Of a stretch of 64,000 bases of DNA, positions 10,767-21,557 are shown one piece after another (positions within the stretch are counted from its first letter, which is position 1; every line of letters starts with the position of its first letter). A model generated the notes under the pieces. The model was not told the origin of the DNA. It saw only the letters and a list, made by a program, of their open reading frames with translations, and did not search any database. Origin of the DNA: Mucor racemosus (taxonomy: Eukaryota; Mucoromycota; Mucoromycetes; Mucorales; Mucoraceae); assembly GCA_027405735.1 (NCBI GenBank), contig JAPEHQ010000009.1:124001-188000 (forward strand), given 5' to 3'. A program made the position numbers and the translations under genes.

Positions 10767-11209
10767 TGTTGTATTTGCATATATAAATGTACCTTAAATC
10801 GTAGTTTAAATATGACAATAAACTATGCCTTAACATATTTAGCATATGTGTCATATAAACACTGTAAATGATTACCCTGATAATCACACAAGCTAAGTTC
10901 TGATAATCTAGACTTAGAATAAAAGATAGAAAGTAAAGAATATTAATAATTAGTGTTGCCAAGAGCAACTAAAGACTTTAGACTGATCATCTATATCTGA
11001 ATATAATTACATTAGCATAAGTGAGGAGTGACACTAAATTTTAGTATGAGAACACTGTTCTAGACAGGTGTGTAAGCAATCCTTAAATCAAATATAAATA
11101 GCAGTAGACATTCACCCTTCATTTGATTTTCCCCATCTCGTTTTTATATTTAATAAAGATTGACCAATTCTCACGTACTTATCTTTCTTTATTACATACA
11201 TTTACAACA
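10767..11209 (+). repeat. 3' LTR of chromovirus 1
   Basis: 443 bp, matching the 5' LTR base for base on reading. It is preceded by the purine tract at 10756-10766 and followed by the TGGCA duplication at 11210-11214. Confidence 0.93.
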
Positions 11210-14200
11210 TGGCAATGATAAGAACAATTGCCGGTTCATGGGGGCAAGAAGGCTGGACAAGAATTTTCTCGAAATTGAGGTTATGAATAGAGGTTTGCAG
11301 GTCTGTAACAGAGGTACCAGGCCACAGGAACTCTTCAATCAGGCCAGTCCAAAAGGAAAACTTTGAGGGGCAGGTAAAGAAAAAGTGGTCGATGGTCTCA
11401 GTGTTGTGAAGGCAACACAGACATGTAGTAGCTGGATGTAATACAGGATCAATAACATGCAATTGAAACCGAGTATTTACTTTTTTGTGCAGGAGCCGAT
11501 ATATGACATTGCGTTGAACGTAGGTAAAGGACAAGGCCCAGAAACGACTCCAGGCAGCGGAAGAAGGACTAGAAAGCAAGATTGGAACATTTTGAGAAGC
11601 CCGGAGGAGCATCTGCCGGAAGCTCTTAGTTTGCTTCTTGGATTCCTCAACCTCAAAATCAGAAGAGTAGACACCCAAATTAGTCAGAAAAGCATTGAAA
11701 TTCAGGGACAATTGGATAGTGGCCCGATCCATGGGGTCAAAAAAATTGACTGCTGAGGGCTGGAGACAATGTTGAAAGAAAGGTTCGAAAAATGCTCGCC
11801 CTGTCCGTATGTTCTTCGCGAAAATAACAGCGATATGCTTGAAGGCTTGTCCAAGATCAGTGGGAGGTTTAGGAAGCAGAAAATGACCAGTTGGGCAGTA
11901 ACTAAATAAATCCGAAACTTTGGCTTTAGTGAGACGTGAACCAGGGCCAGGATGATATACTGAATTAGCAGTAATAGTTGAAGTTATTGGTAACAGGAGG
12001 CAATCAAGCGGGTTGGCTTGGACATGAGAGATGTCCCGAGGGATGCAGTCAACCGAACGCACAACCATAGAAGTAGTAGACAAGGGGGCCCCAACCAGAG
12101 AGCGACGAGAATCCGGAAACAAGAGAACCAAAAGCAAATTGGAGCTATCCAAGACATTGCGCACCGTGGCAGCTAAGAAATTAGTGGGAACCGAGGCCGA
12201 ATGTGGTCGAGGATGTAGAAGGGGATCAAGCCAGCGGTAGTAGAGCGCTTTTTGTTGAATAGTAGGATTCAGTACACCAAGGCCACCTTGTTTCTTTGTA
12301 GAAGAAATAGTGCTCCAACTGAGACGTGGGCTAAAGTTGGTATTAACAAAGGAGGATATAATTTGTTGAATAGAGCCAATCAAGGACATAGGGAGCGGCA
12401 GAACAGCAAATAAATACCAGCACTTGGATAGGATTAACGTATTGGCAATAGTAGCACGACCAGGGAGAGAAACATTCCTCGAGGTGTGGAGTTGAGCGGT
12501 GACACGGATCTTTTGGAGGAAACCATCAAAAAAGATTTTTCTTTGCAGGGAACTTTGTAGGAGGGGATACCCAAGGTAGATAACCGGTTCAGGATCAGTG
12601 GAGCACCAAACTTTTTGAATGTTGTGCACCCGAAGAAGTGGCAGCCAGTACGCATCCTGATTTTTCCCAGATAAAGAGACGGCTTGAACTTTATGATAGT
12701 TGATGCGTGCGTTGGAGGCGGCACTGTACGTAGCAAGATGTTCGGTCATTCGGGCAAGATCATTCGAGTCCTTAAGGAACAAAAGAGTATCATCAGCATA
12801 GCAGAGAAGTTTGATAGATGGCAATTCGAGGTTGTTTTGAGGATGTTTTTCATGGAATTGATATCCAGAGAAAGCAGGATCGTCCAAAATACAACGAAGC
12901 AGTGGCTCAAGCGAGAAGTTATATAGAATGCATGATATAGGGTCACCCTGTTTGAGCCCACGCAGTTTGGAGACAGTTTGCTTGGATAGAGTCCCATTGA
13001 CATTGATCTGAATTTGGTTATGCTTAAATAAGTAGTATAGGGATCGAACAAGAGACACCGGAAAACCATAGTGTAGGAGAACCTGTTCAAGGTACTCGAG
13101 ATTAACCCTGTCATATGCCTTTTGTTGGTCTAATAGGATCCCAAGATGGTGATGCTGAGAGGAAGCGTAATGTGCTGCAGCATTCTCCAAAATCATTTGA
13201 GTCATTAGCCCGTTTTGGGCGATGTATTTTCCAGGCATAAAACCAAGTTGATGGGGATTTACAATCTGAGGAGCTACATCCAGGAGGCGTTGATTAAGGA
13301 TTCGAGTGAATATCTTACTATCCGTGCAAACTAATTGAATGGGACGGAGGTTGGTCAGTTGGGATGGATCACCTTTCTTAGGAATCAAGGTCATGAGAGA
13401 ATGAGACCAGGAATCGGGAAAGATGGAATCATTCAACGCAGCATTGTACACCGTAACCGCAAGAGAACCCACCACTGGATGACTCAGAAAGAGACGTAGG
13501 ATACCATAGGGAAGCCCATCTACACCAGGGGAGCTTGTGCGAGAGGCACGACCAGAAAGTGTGAGAATTTCTTCCAAAACAATAGGGGCCAAAAGGTCTT
13601 CTTGTTGATCAGATGTGACCTTTCGATGATCATCTCGAGAAGAATCCGAGGCCAAAAGAGTGCTAAGTGCCAATTGATCCGTTGGTTCAGGGGAGTACAG
13701 TTGACTATAGAAGCGGTGCACCACCTCAGCCTGTTCGTCGTGTGTTGTTGTAAGTTGACCAGTACCATCATTCATGAGAGACGGAATTTCACGCTGCAAG
13801 CCACGAGATGCAGCCAAACGTTTAAAAACACCTGGTGAATTTTCATTATTTTCCCTCCAAAATTTACCTGCCTTAAGAGCCTCAATTTCGACCTGTTCTT
13901 CCTGAAGCTTCCCTAACGTAGCCTCAACCGAAGGTAAAAGTAAAGACAGAATTGAAGTATTCTTGTAATCCCGTAAAATCCTGTTTCTTTTTGACTGCAA
14001 TTTTTTGATAGTTTTGAGTCGCCATGAGTTTCGATCCAGTTGGAAAGATTTGGTGAATTCCTTAACCTCTGTCTTTAATTCGTCCCAAACCCTTGCTGCT
14101 GTATGGATGTTGAGTAGATCCAAATGTTGTCGATCATCAAAGGCGTGTTGAATACGTGAAGCTAGCCCAGCGCGATAGGGAGGGAGGTTGCCCAAAAACG

Positions 14201-14337
14201 GATTGGCTTTCCAGGCTCCCCGTCCCCTTGACGTCGAAGTGTTGTAACAGTAGTGAATGCTGAGAAGCTCGTGATCCGTCCCGCAAAGGTTAGATATTCC
14301 TGATGAATGCTTCTGACAGAGTAATAGTCAGCGGTAG
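11210..14337 (-). pseudogene. LINE ORF2, end of endonuclease plus reverse transcriptase
   Basis: The segment begins with the last endonuclease residues (TDHELLS), which are one base out of frame with the upstream part (shift near 14281). It then encodes WKANPFL, typical of the EN-RT linker, and a full reverse transcriptase: GVDGLPY, RPIQLV, GFMPGKYI, the LLDQQKAYD catalytic block, GLKQGDPIS and the YADD active site near 12790-12801. A C-terminal zinc knuckle (CLCCLHNTETIDHFFFTC, zf-RVT type) follows near 11400. The frame is cut at 11209 by the chromovirus and continues at 5457. Confidence 0.88.
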
Positions 14338-14789
14338 TGATATTAAACGAGCCGAGCCTTTTTTATGCAGCCGAGCTTTTCTCAAGGCTCGTTAAAGTTA
14401 GACGAGCTTACAAAAAAGCTCGTTCAACCTCGACGAGCTTTTTTTTGCGCGTGACTAGAGCTCGTTTACCCCAAACGAGCTTTTTTATGCAGCGACTAAA
14501 ACTCATCATCTCAATGCGAGCTTTATTTTACCTTTCCAGTGACAAATATCTAAAGTAAAGCAAACTTATGAATGTCAATTGACAATTATCTAAAGTAATA
14601 ATGTCATAGCATTTACTAATTATTATTTAAATTTGAACTTTTTGAAAAGAAGTCAAAAGCTCGTCTTTCTCAAACGAGCTTTTTAAAAAAAAGTCAAAAA
14701 CTCGTCTTTGTCAAACGAGCTTTTATTAAAGCTCGGCTCGAGCTCGAGTGATACAAAGCTCGTCCTAGGCTCGGCTCGTCTTTTATACT
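14335..14789. mobile_element. palindromic MITE with GAGCCGAGCC ends inserted in LINE ORF2
   Basis: A 455-bp foldback. The ends share ACGAGCCGAGCC in inverted orientation, and the interior repeats AAACGAGCTTTT and its complement many times. It is flanked by a perfect 10-bp duplication TAGTCAGCGG (14325-14334 and 14790-14799). The LINE coding frame DYIYCSAADYY joins across it when one copy of the duplication is removed. The 10-bp duplication fits Mutator-like elements, but the superfamily is uncertain. No ORF of its own. Confidence 0.75.
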
Positions 14790-15427
14790 TAGTCAGCGGC
14801 AGAACAGTAGATGTAATCTAAAAATGAGTGAGAACCACGTTTGTTCGAGAATGTAGGTAACTTAGCGTCCTTGAAACAGTCAATGAAAGAAGATCTGATG
14901 AAAGGTAGCCATGTCGGGTACAGCCTCTGAATTGTGTTGTCTGTAATGTCATAGTTGAAGTCTCCTAATGCAAAGACAGGTGCAGTAGAAGAAGTAATGA
15001 TGTTGTTAAGGAGTGTATGTTTGGCGAGCGTCTCGAAAAAGATGCGACGAGGTGCTCGGTGCGCTGGGGCATAGATCGCAAGGATATATGCTATGGGCGT
15101 GTTGTTGTTAGGTTGAGAGATACTTGTGAGGATGTACCGGCCATCAATTGGATCAATGATTTCCGGGGAGGTATTAATGATAAAGTTGGGATTAAGTGAT
15201 AGAATGGCGATTTTTGGTGTCCAAATACCAGAGGTTGATTGAAAGAGAAGTTCAAGGTATTTGGTTTGTTCGGTTGTTGTGGTGTTTGTTTCTTGGAAGA
15301 CGAATATGTCATTACCGGTTTGGCGCAGATAACGAGTGAAATGAGGAATGATATGTGGTTGATTGTGTTTAACCAAACTCCTACAATTTAGAGTGGCTAT
15401 TTTGATAGTAGTAGAGCTATCAATCAT
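14790..15427 (-). pseudogene. LINE ORF2, endonuclease part (5' segment)
   Basis: About 212 codons of apurinic/apyrimidinic-type endonuclease: TLNCRSL near the start, the catalytic Glu in FQET, a YAP block, the GDFN motif and DYIYCS. This enzyme nicks the target DNA to prime reverse transcription. The frame runs into the MITE at 14789 just after DYIYCSAAD. The matching continuation, ending in the TDH motif, resumes on the other side at 14337. The AUG overlaps the stop of the upstream small ORF (TAATG). Confidence 0.85.
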
Positions 15428-15615
15428 TATAAATAATTAGGGGTTGGGGTGGGGATTGATGACTCGGATCCACCAGAACCTGTATAATTATCTGTATCAT
15501 TATTTGTATTTTTTTTGGTATTACCATCCTCCTCAGAGGCCTTAAGTTTCTTATATTCTCTTTCATTAGTATCCCCTTCCTCACGGGTCTTGTTGTTGGT
15601 TTTTTTTGGTAACAT
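15427..15615 (-). CDS. small linker ORF between LINE ORF1 and ORF2
   Basis: 62 codons, charged and low-complexity, overlapping the end of ORF1 in another frame. The overlap contains an A8 run (sense strand) where a frameshift could connect ORF1 to this frame; the shift needed is +1 or -2. The frame ends in TAATG, where its stop overlaps the ATG of ORF2 at 15427. It may be the normal N-terminal extension or a translational coupling device. It may also be meaningless overlap. No known domain. Confidence 0.4.
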   Translation of the reverse strand: MLPKKTNNKTREEGDTNEREYKKLKASEEDGNTKKNTNNDTDNYTGSGGSESSIPTPTPNYL

Positions 15616-16813
15616 CTAGATCCATTCTGTTATCAGTGGTAGATGTGGTGGTAGCTGTCGGAGGCATGGTTGGAGGCGACTTAGGTTTATCATGCTGAAA
15701 GTCCATGGGTGTACTCTTGGGGGCATTAGTGGCCTCTTTGTTGGTGTTAGTAGGTGTGGCAGCTGTTTGACTGGAAGAGGGGATGGATACCCGAGTTGAT
15801 CCACTTTTACGGGTCTTGAATTGGTTAATCTGCACCTTCTTATCAGCAGACTGGTCAGTGCGAACATTGTTGCGATGGCATTGACGGGCCAGATGTCCTG
15901 GTTCATTACATTTATGGCATTGTTTAGTCGCGAGAAGCTCGGGGCAGTCAGCACGGCAATGATCCGGCTTCTGGCAATAGCGACAGTATTGAGGCATGTC
16001 CTTCCAATGCATGTAGACCTTCCAATCATCAGAACCATCGGCAATATCCCAATTGATTTCGTGCTCTAACTTGGCAGGATCGGTAGTGTTGCGATCAAGA
16101 ACAACGTATCCTTTACCCATAAAGGTGCCACAGTCGAACTGAAATCCAACATCTAGAACGGTGCCAAAGGATGCAAAACGCTTCTCCATTTTTTCGCGCA
16201 ACATCTTGGGGTGGTACCAGATGGGGAGGTGGGTGACAGTTATGCGTGCGATTTTTGCTTCTGAGTCAAGACTAGGATATCCTTTAATAGTTTGATGGTC
16301 ATCTAATTTCAAACCTGTAGTGATAAGTTCGTTGTATTTCGAGGAGTCCTGATCCCAACAGGTCTCGATGAAAGTACGTTGAAAGTATTTCTTCTCTTGA
16401 GGTAGAGCGCCGTAAAAGAGGTACTCGTCCCCCTGATTAAAGGATGCGAAAAAATTTTTGAGTTGTTCAAAATTCGAAAGGTTGGTAATTTCGATGAGAG
16501 TACTGTTGCGAGCAGAACCAACGATGTACGGTGTCAAGATTTTGCTAAAAAGGTCGTCTGTGCGCGATGCATATTTTGAAACGGCTGAGGAACGAGAAGG
16601 TGTACCATCTACTATAAAACCTTCGTCATCAACAGTTGCATCCATATCTTCAGAAAGCGGATCTTTGTTTCCAGTTTCTCGGTTGGAGGAATGACAGGAG
16701 ACAATATCAATGTTTGCCCTGGCAACATAGGACCAGAGGCGAGTGTTAGAGCTGTTACTACCAGAGGTGAGTGTAGCCTTAGTAGCTTTTGAAGTAGTAC
16801 GTGAAGAAGCCAT
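15581..16813 (-). CDS. LINE ORF1 protein, gag-like with two CCHC zinc knuckles
   Basis: About 410 aa, taking the ATG at 16813. A longer in-frame ATG at 16834 lies in the target duplication and flank, so it is not element sequence. The central region looks like an RNA-binding, RRM-like domain of LINE ORF1 proteins. Near the C-terminus are two tandem knuckles, CRYCQKPDHCRADC and CHKCNEPGHLARQC, both CX2CX4HX4C. The tail is rich in Thr, Pro and Gln. The protein would coat LINE RNA in the ribonucleoprotein. The first two bases of the ATG come from the target duplication, so the native start could lie upstream and be lost. It ends at TGA just after an A8 tract that overlaps the small downstream frame. 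Confidence 0.85.
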   Translation of the reverse strand: MASSRTTSKATKATLTSGSNSSNTRLWSYVARANIDIVSCHSSNRETGNKDPLSEDMDATVDDEGFIVDGTPSRSSAVSKYASRTDDLFSKILTPYIVGSARNSTLIEITNLSNFEQLKNFFASFNQGDEYLFYGALPQEKKYFQRTFIETCWDQDSSKYNELITTGLKLDDHQTIKGYPSLDSEAKIARITVTHLPIWYHPKMLREKMEKRFASFGTVLDVGFQFDCGTFMGKGYVVLDRNTTDPAKLEHEINWDIADGSDDWKVYMHWKDMPQYCRYCQKPDHCRADCPELLATKQCHKCNEPGHLARQCHRNNVRTDQSADKKVQINQFKTRKSGSTRVSIPSSSQTAATPTNTNKEATNAPKSTPMDFQHDKPKSPPTMPPTATTTSTTDNRMDLDVTKKNQQQDP

Positions 16814-17960
16814 ATAATTGTAATAATAGTTCATATTACAACATAAGACCTATGATAGCTGGGTTCCAAAATCGATTTATGAAATCGAACAGAAAATGAT
16901 CCAAAGAAAAGAATCGTTCAATAGCTCAAGAATTGCAAAGTAAGTGGACCTAGCGTATTAAATGTTTTTTCTACAGTTTTGAATTTTGCATTCATTTAAA
17001 TAAAATTCAGGCAAACGTTTCACATTAAGTTTTGCGCAAAATGCGATTGAATGTTTTGAGATTTTTTTGAAAGTACGTAACACTTTTTACAAGCATGTTT
17101 CAAATATAAGTAACAGAGATAATGCGCAGTAAATTTATCTATCGATCGGTTTATTGCTGAAACTATTAGCTGCATTTTTCGTAGAGAAAACGAGATTTTT
17201 GTCAATTTTTTTCAGATTCAGAATTTGGGATAAGGATATACAAGGGAAAAATTGAAGCTTGAAACGAAGGTATCTCTTTGTACACATTTTTGAGGATATC
17301 TCCATGAAAAATCAATATTTTTAAAGAAACTAAATTAGGTCCGAGGAAACTCAACGAGGTTGATTACATGAATGTGAAAAAAATGCTGTTTAGTTTAACG
17401 AATGCTTTGAAATCTATTACAAAAATATCAAAAAAAAGAAAAAAAAAATAAAAGTGCACATAATTTTTTTATACTTCAATATTTTATAAAGCACTCCAAA
17501 ACAAGTAAGTTTTATTATTAGAAAGTATCAGTATAGCTTAATTTCTTGCAGAGGTATTTAGGTCCAAAGTTTTTACATTTTAGCAATAAAATACCTGTAT
17601 AAATCTGAAACATTAGTATTGAAAACGTTATATCAGCTGCAAAAAATAGAACACTTTTGGATACTTATTTTTAGATTAAACTTGAGCATCTCAGTTACAT
17701 TGGCATATAATTTCTCCTGGGTGTTATTTAGCGGGAGAAAAAGTAGAGCAGGAATGAAAAGCGAGAATCAGTTTCCAAAGAAAAAGCAGTAATTTTCACC
17801 TGGTTTTGAATCTCTCGTAAGACGTAGAATAAATTTAGGGATTGGTAGCATAATAATGAGACAAATTCATATCTTTTTAGTAGTGACTAAGGTATATCCT
17901 AAAAAGCGTTTGGTATGAAGTCAATCATAGAAAAGAGGGCATACTCCAATTTTGAAGATT
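16812..17960 (-). repeat. dispersed repeat R2, copy 1 (inverted, hit by the LINE)
   Basis: On the minus strand it matches 26449-27620 and 47745-48965 over about 1.1 kb. Shared marks include a GTGGAGATATCC-like block, CCCAAATTCTGAAT and AAAAAGTG(C/T)T(G/A)CGTA. The LINE sits in its distal end, and the remaining end is at about 5080-5136. Short frames of 60-130 codons occur but do not survive in all copies, so I treat R2 as non-coding. Nature unknown. Confidence 0.65.
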
Positions 17961-18360
17961 GAAAACTACGTTGTGAAAATTGAATTCCTTGGAAATCCAA
18001 ATTTTACTCGATCAGATTTAATGATAAAGGCTACATTCACGCTACCCTGTCCATTTGGTCGTGCTGTTCGATCAAAAAGAAACAAATAAAAGCGTATTTG
18101 TCGTGTATACGTTTATGTGTATTAAGATAGGAGCAAATTACTAGTTGTAAAATAGCGCGAATGTAACCATACAAAAGTGAATGCGATAAATACTTTATTT
18201 CTATAATACAATACTCATTGTTTGCACATTAGGTTAATTTTATGCAATAAGTTTAATAAGATTGAGCTTCAAATCAAGATATATAAAATATAGAAGCATA
18301 TTTGGAAGGATCTATTCATCAAGATTAATACTTTTATTCCATACTGTTAAATCTTCGATT
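17961..18360. other. intergenic, no recognised feature
   Basis: AT-rich sequence without a gene or repeat I can support. A TATAAAATATAG box at about 18281-18292 precedes the small ORF at 18361. Confidence 0.4.
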
Positions 18361-18561
18361 ATGGGCGTACGAAGAGTATTTGGAAAAAAGTTCAAGCCAT
18401 ATAGGGGCAATGCTCCAGGTCAAGTTGACTTTGATAATAGCATTGTGAGCACTAGCAGCAGAACGAAAATAAGCAGGATGAGGATTATAACTAATGTTAC
18501 CATTGCTTTTGATGTTTTTAGTCTTGGTTTCATTGATATTTATTATGAGCTTATAATCTAA
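18361..18561 (+). CDS. hypothetical small protein, C-terminal hydrophobic segment
   Basis: 66 codons from ATG to TAA. The N-terminal half is basic (GVRRVFGKKFKPYRG) and the C-terminal half is hydrophobic, like one membrane span. A TATA-like box lies about 75 bp upstream. The open frame extends upstream to 18262 without a better start. No family recognised and no clear introns around it. It could be a real small tail-anchored protein, one exon of something larger, or chance. Confidence 0.25.
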   Translation: MGVRRVFGKKFKPYRGNAPGQVDFDNSIVSTSSRTKISRMRIITNVTIAFDVFSLGFIDIYYELII

Positions 18562-20227
18562 GAAACAAAAAAGAGAGATAAATGCTTGGTGAGTCGCTTC
18601 ACTCTAGAGACCCTATTACTTAACTGTAGTGTTTTTAAACAAATCTTAAATATGAAAAGCGATCTTTGTATGAAGTATCTCCTTTTATAGTAAACACTAA
18701 TTAAATACAGGTTATTATAAAGCAAATTTTATGATATGGACAAGCGCAGAGTGGTAGAAGAGGTGGGAGGTAGAGGGGGGGGGAAAGTAATCTCTTATGG
18801 CCATGTAGATTGTAGACAAGGTTTAATATTGCGGTAGCAACAATAACCACTTGTTACAATTCTAAATTAAAAAATCAAAATCATTTAAAATTACCGAATT
18901 GCGCAATAAAACCTTACAGACATTGAAAATAAAGCATATGATTAAGGAAAGTAGACACTTTGTACATTTTTACAAAATACAGTTGTGTAACTTGTCATCC
19001 TTGAATTGATGAATGATTTTCTAATTATAACAGATGTGATCTTCAAACCCAAATGTAATATCAATTTGTCCCATGATAAAATAATGCATGTAACAAGAGA
19101 GTGTGTTTAATTACATAAACTTCAAGTAATCCCGAGTATTTATTTGTAGTACAATAACTGCTGATTATAAACTATTTTGCAGAAAGTTTGATAAATTGAT
19201 TTAGTGCTAGTGTGCTACACAGCTGACTACTATTTTTACAACCATGCCTTTTGATTTTCCATCCTTACCATCATCTGTCGTTATGTTGTACATTTAAAAT
19301 CGATGTGTAATGGTGATACAAATACTTGGTTTGATGTTGTGCTGTGTTATACGAGCACAAGGACCTTTTTCTTGTTTTATGTGTTCCGATGTGTAACCAT
19401 CATTTAGTTGCCAACCTATATATATAACGAATGTATGTTGTCATCGGTGTAAATATATAAAGACAACATATATGAAAATATATATATGTATATATACTAT
19501 ATATAATGGCAATAATGGAATGCATATGTTATCAGACAATGATGGGTTTCATCATGATCTATTATGGTATAAATGATGTATGATGATATACATAGATATG
19601 CACTGAAATATATCAACAATACATAATTATGCACGCACAGACTGTAAATTGCAACATGTATTATTTTGTACTTGATTTTTTTTAAAAAAAACAACAGGAA
19701 TAAGCAATGCAACATGATAATGTAATGTAAAGAATATATACATAACCCACACATACATGTACCGTAGTATATATCATGCAAAATAAGAGTACATTCGTTT
19801 GTGTATGCTTTTGTGTTTATGTTATGTATGTAAATGTAATGTATGTGTTATGTGTGTGTGTGTGTGTGTGTGTGAAACAATGATGAATCTGAGATGAATG
19901 GTCTTTATTTTTTTGTTTTATCATTTATACATATCCCATACTTACTCCTTAATACACATTGATTTTCAACAACATTGTATTTATTAAACATCATGTGATT
20001 TATTACATTAAGTGTTTGTTGTGCTTTCTTTTTTGATAATATATAATGAAATAGCATGCTAGTAATACAATTATAAACACATTTACATACATGGAAAAAA
20101 GGGCTAAATGTTGTATTTTTATGTAACACGGAATGCTGTAGATTTATAGTTTACTCAAGAAAATTTTTAGTGCTTTTTCTCTTTTCTTTTTCTTTTTTCT
20201 TTTTTATTTCGTGTAGATTTTTATTAA
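18562..20227. other. long AT-rich intergenic region with simple repeats
   Basis: No gene seen. It includes an isolated G-rich run at 18761-18783 (GGTGGGAGGTAGAGGGGGG type), TATATA-rich stretches at 19420-19510, a TG microsatellite at 19851-19874, and a pyrimidine-rich stretch just before the gene at 20228. It probably includes the promoter of that gene. Confidence 0.5.
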
Positions 20228-21557
20228 ATGTCTTATTCAGCTCATCATCCAGCATCTCGAAAGAGAACAGAACCACAACAAGATGAATTTGAAGCAAGTT
20301 CAATTTTAGTTTCACTTGCAAATCATCAACATTACAATAATAAGAAATTGAAAATTGAGAATACAAATAGTAAATCAATGTCTATTCATAATCTGCTTGG
20401 TAAATATAAACACTAAAGGGAAAATAAAAAATAAAATCTCAAATTAATCATCATTTTAAACAGAATCTGACCAAAAGGGTTCTTTACGCGAAATACAACA
20501 TCCAGTAACACCACCAACTTTTTCAAATGGTATGATTTATATGATTATACTTGTATATAAAGAAAAAAAACTGATAAATTACATAAATAGGACGCATGCA
20601 AATGTCACCTGAAAATTACATTGGGCATAATATGCAACCAAAAGCTCAAATGACGATCCAACATAATCAAAAATCACAGTTTCAACGTCCATCTAAACGT
20701 GATTTCCATTCTGCACATCAAGAAGGTCAATATAATCGAATGGTAAGCTTAAGAGTTTAATATGTAATACACCAGTTTATTCATGCAAATACACATTTAC
20801 AGTCGCCACCCAATTCAACTATGGATTATTCAAGACAATATACAAGAATGGTAACAGATTATAAACATTTGCCATTTTGCATTATTAAAATCATTTTCAA
20901 CCAAATAGAAATGCAATCCTAAAATTCGACGCAATGCTCTTCAAGCCTATATTAGTTATATGACTTATACAGACATAAAACGTAGAAGAATGGTAAGAAC
21001 AATGAAATATGATGCACTGGAAATATTCTTCAATACTAACAATCTAGATAAACAAGCAGGGAAAAACAATGCATCAACCTCCTGCACCATCGCCATATAA
21101 TAATTCAATGATGAAGCCTGACCCATATTCTTCTCATTATCAGCAACAACTAGCTTCACCGCCTTATCATCATCAACAACATCATCCTCATCAACATCAA
21201 CAACAAAGTCAATATAATCACCCACATGAAAGAATTCGTCTATTACATCCATCACAACAACAACTTTTATCTCCTCCTCCTCCTTCGCCTAATCAAAAAA
21301 TTTCGGTACAAACAAACCCTCCTCCTCCTCCTCCTTGTTCTTCTTCTTCTTCCCCCTTGGATAAACGTATATCTTCTCCACCTGCAAGTAAAGTAATTGT
21401 AGAACAACCTTTAACTGCTTTTCTTCATCACAATCGACCTTTGATAGCAAACACTAGTTCTTCCCCTCCTCCTCCTTCTCAACAGCATTATCATCGCTAT
21501 AATAATGTAGCATTATCACCTCCTATCTCAAGACAATACAATGGTGGTTTTCGTTAA
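20228..21557 (+). CDS. hypothetical Gln/His/Pro-rich protein, six exons
   Basis: Exons by splice signals: 20228-20399, 20464-20529, 20591-20742, 20803-20850, 20909-20992, 21060-21557, giving 339 aa in an unbroken frame. The N-terminal region has SRKRTEP, an ILVSLANHQ segment, then SIHNLLESD. A basic block, NPKIRRNALQAYISYM, lies in exon 5. The C-terminal half is low complexity, with runs of Gln, His, Pro and Ser and repeated SPPP motifs. Exons 3, 4 and 5 each end in (A/C)GAATG just before GTAA. This composition suggests a regulatory or transcription-associated protein, but no known domain is visible. Real gene: likely. Function: unknown. Confidence 0.7.

Larger units (their letters stand above)
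5458..11209 (+). mobile_element. full-length chromovirus (Ty3/gypsy) 1, TSD TGGCA
   Basis: Two 443-bp LTRs (5458-5900, 10767-11209) read as identical and bracket a single gag-pol ORF. TGGCA flanks the element at 5453-5457 and 11210-11214. LTR ends are TGTTGTATTTGC...TTTACAACA. A TATA box (TATAAATAG, 5784-5792) and AATAAAG (about 5843) lie in the LTR. A purine-rich tract, GTGGGAGGTGA, ends just before the 3' LTR. Immediately after the 5' LTR comes TTTTTTTACGTGAATT, not a TGG-type tRNA binding site. Identical LTRs and an open ORF imply a recent insertion. It sits inside LINE ORF2. Confidence 0.95.
5152..16811 (-). mobile_element. LINE (L1/Tad-like) with nested insertions and 15-bp TSD
   Basis: This non-LTR retrotransposon reads on the minus strand. 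Perfect 15-bp direct repeats (ATATAATTGTAATAA on plus) flank it at 5137-5151 and 16812-16826. Its 3' end is an A9 tail (T9 on plus, 5152-5160) preceded by AATAAA. It encodes ORF1 with two CCHC knuckles and ORF2 with AP-endonuclease, reverse transcriptase and a C-terminal zinc knuckle. It inserted into an R2 repeat. A chromovirus (5458-11209) and a MITE (about 14335-14789) later inserted into ORF2. Without these the element is about 5.5 kb. A one-base frameshift near 14281 also disrupts ORF2, so this copy is dead. Confidence 0.9.

Noticed and set aside
11160..13838. Several plus-strand frames of 68-99 codons across the LINE
   Set aside because: They are shadows of the long minus-strand ORF2.
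18761..18783. G-rich run that could form a quadruplex
   Set aside because: A single short tract in AT-rich sequence with no gene feature nearby; not enough to call a regulatory element.
19851..19874. TG microsatellite
   Set aside because: Ordinary simple repeat.
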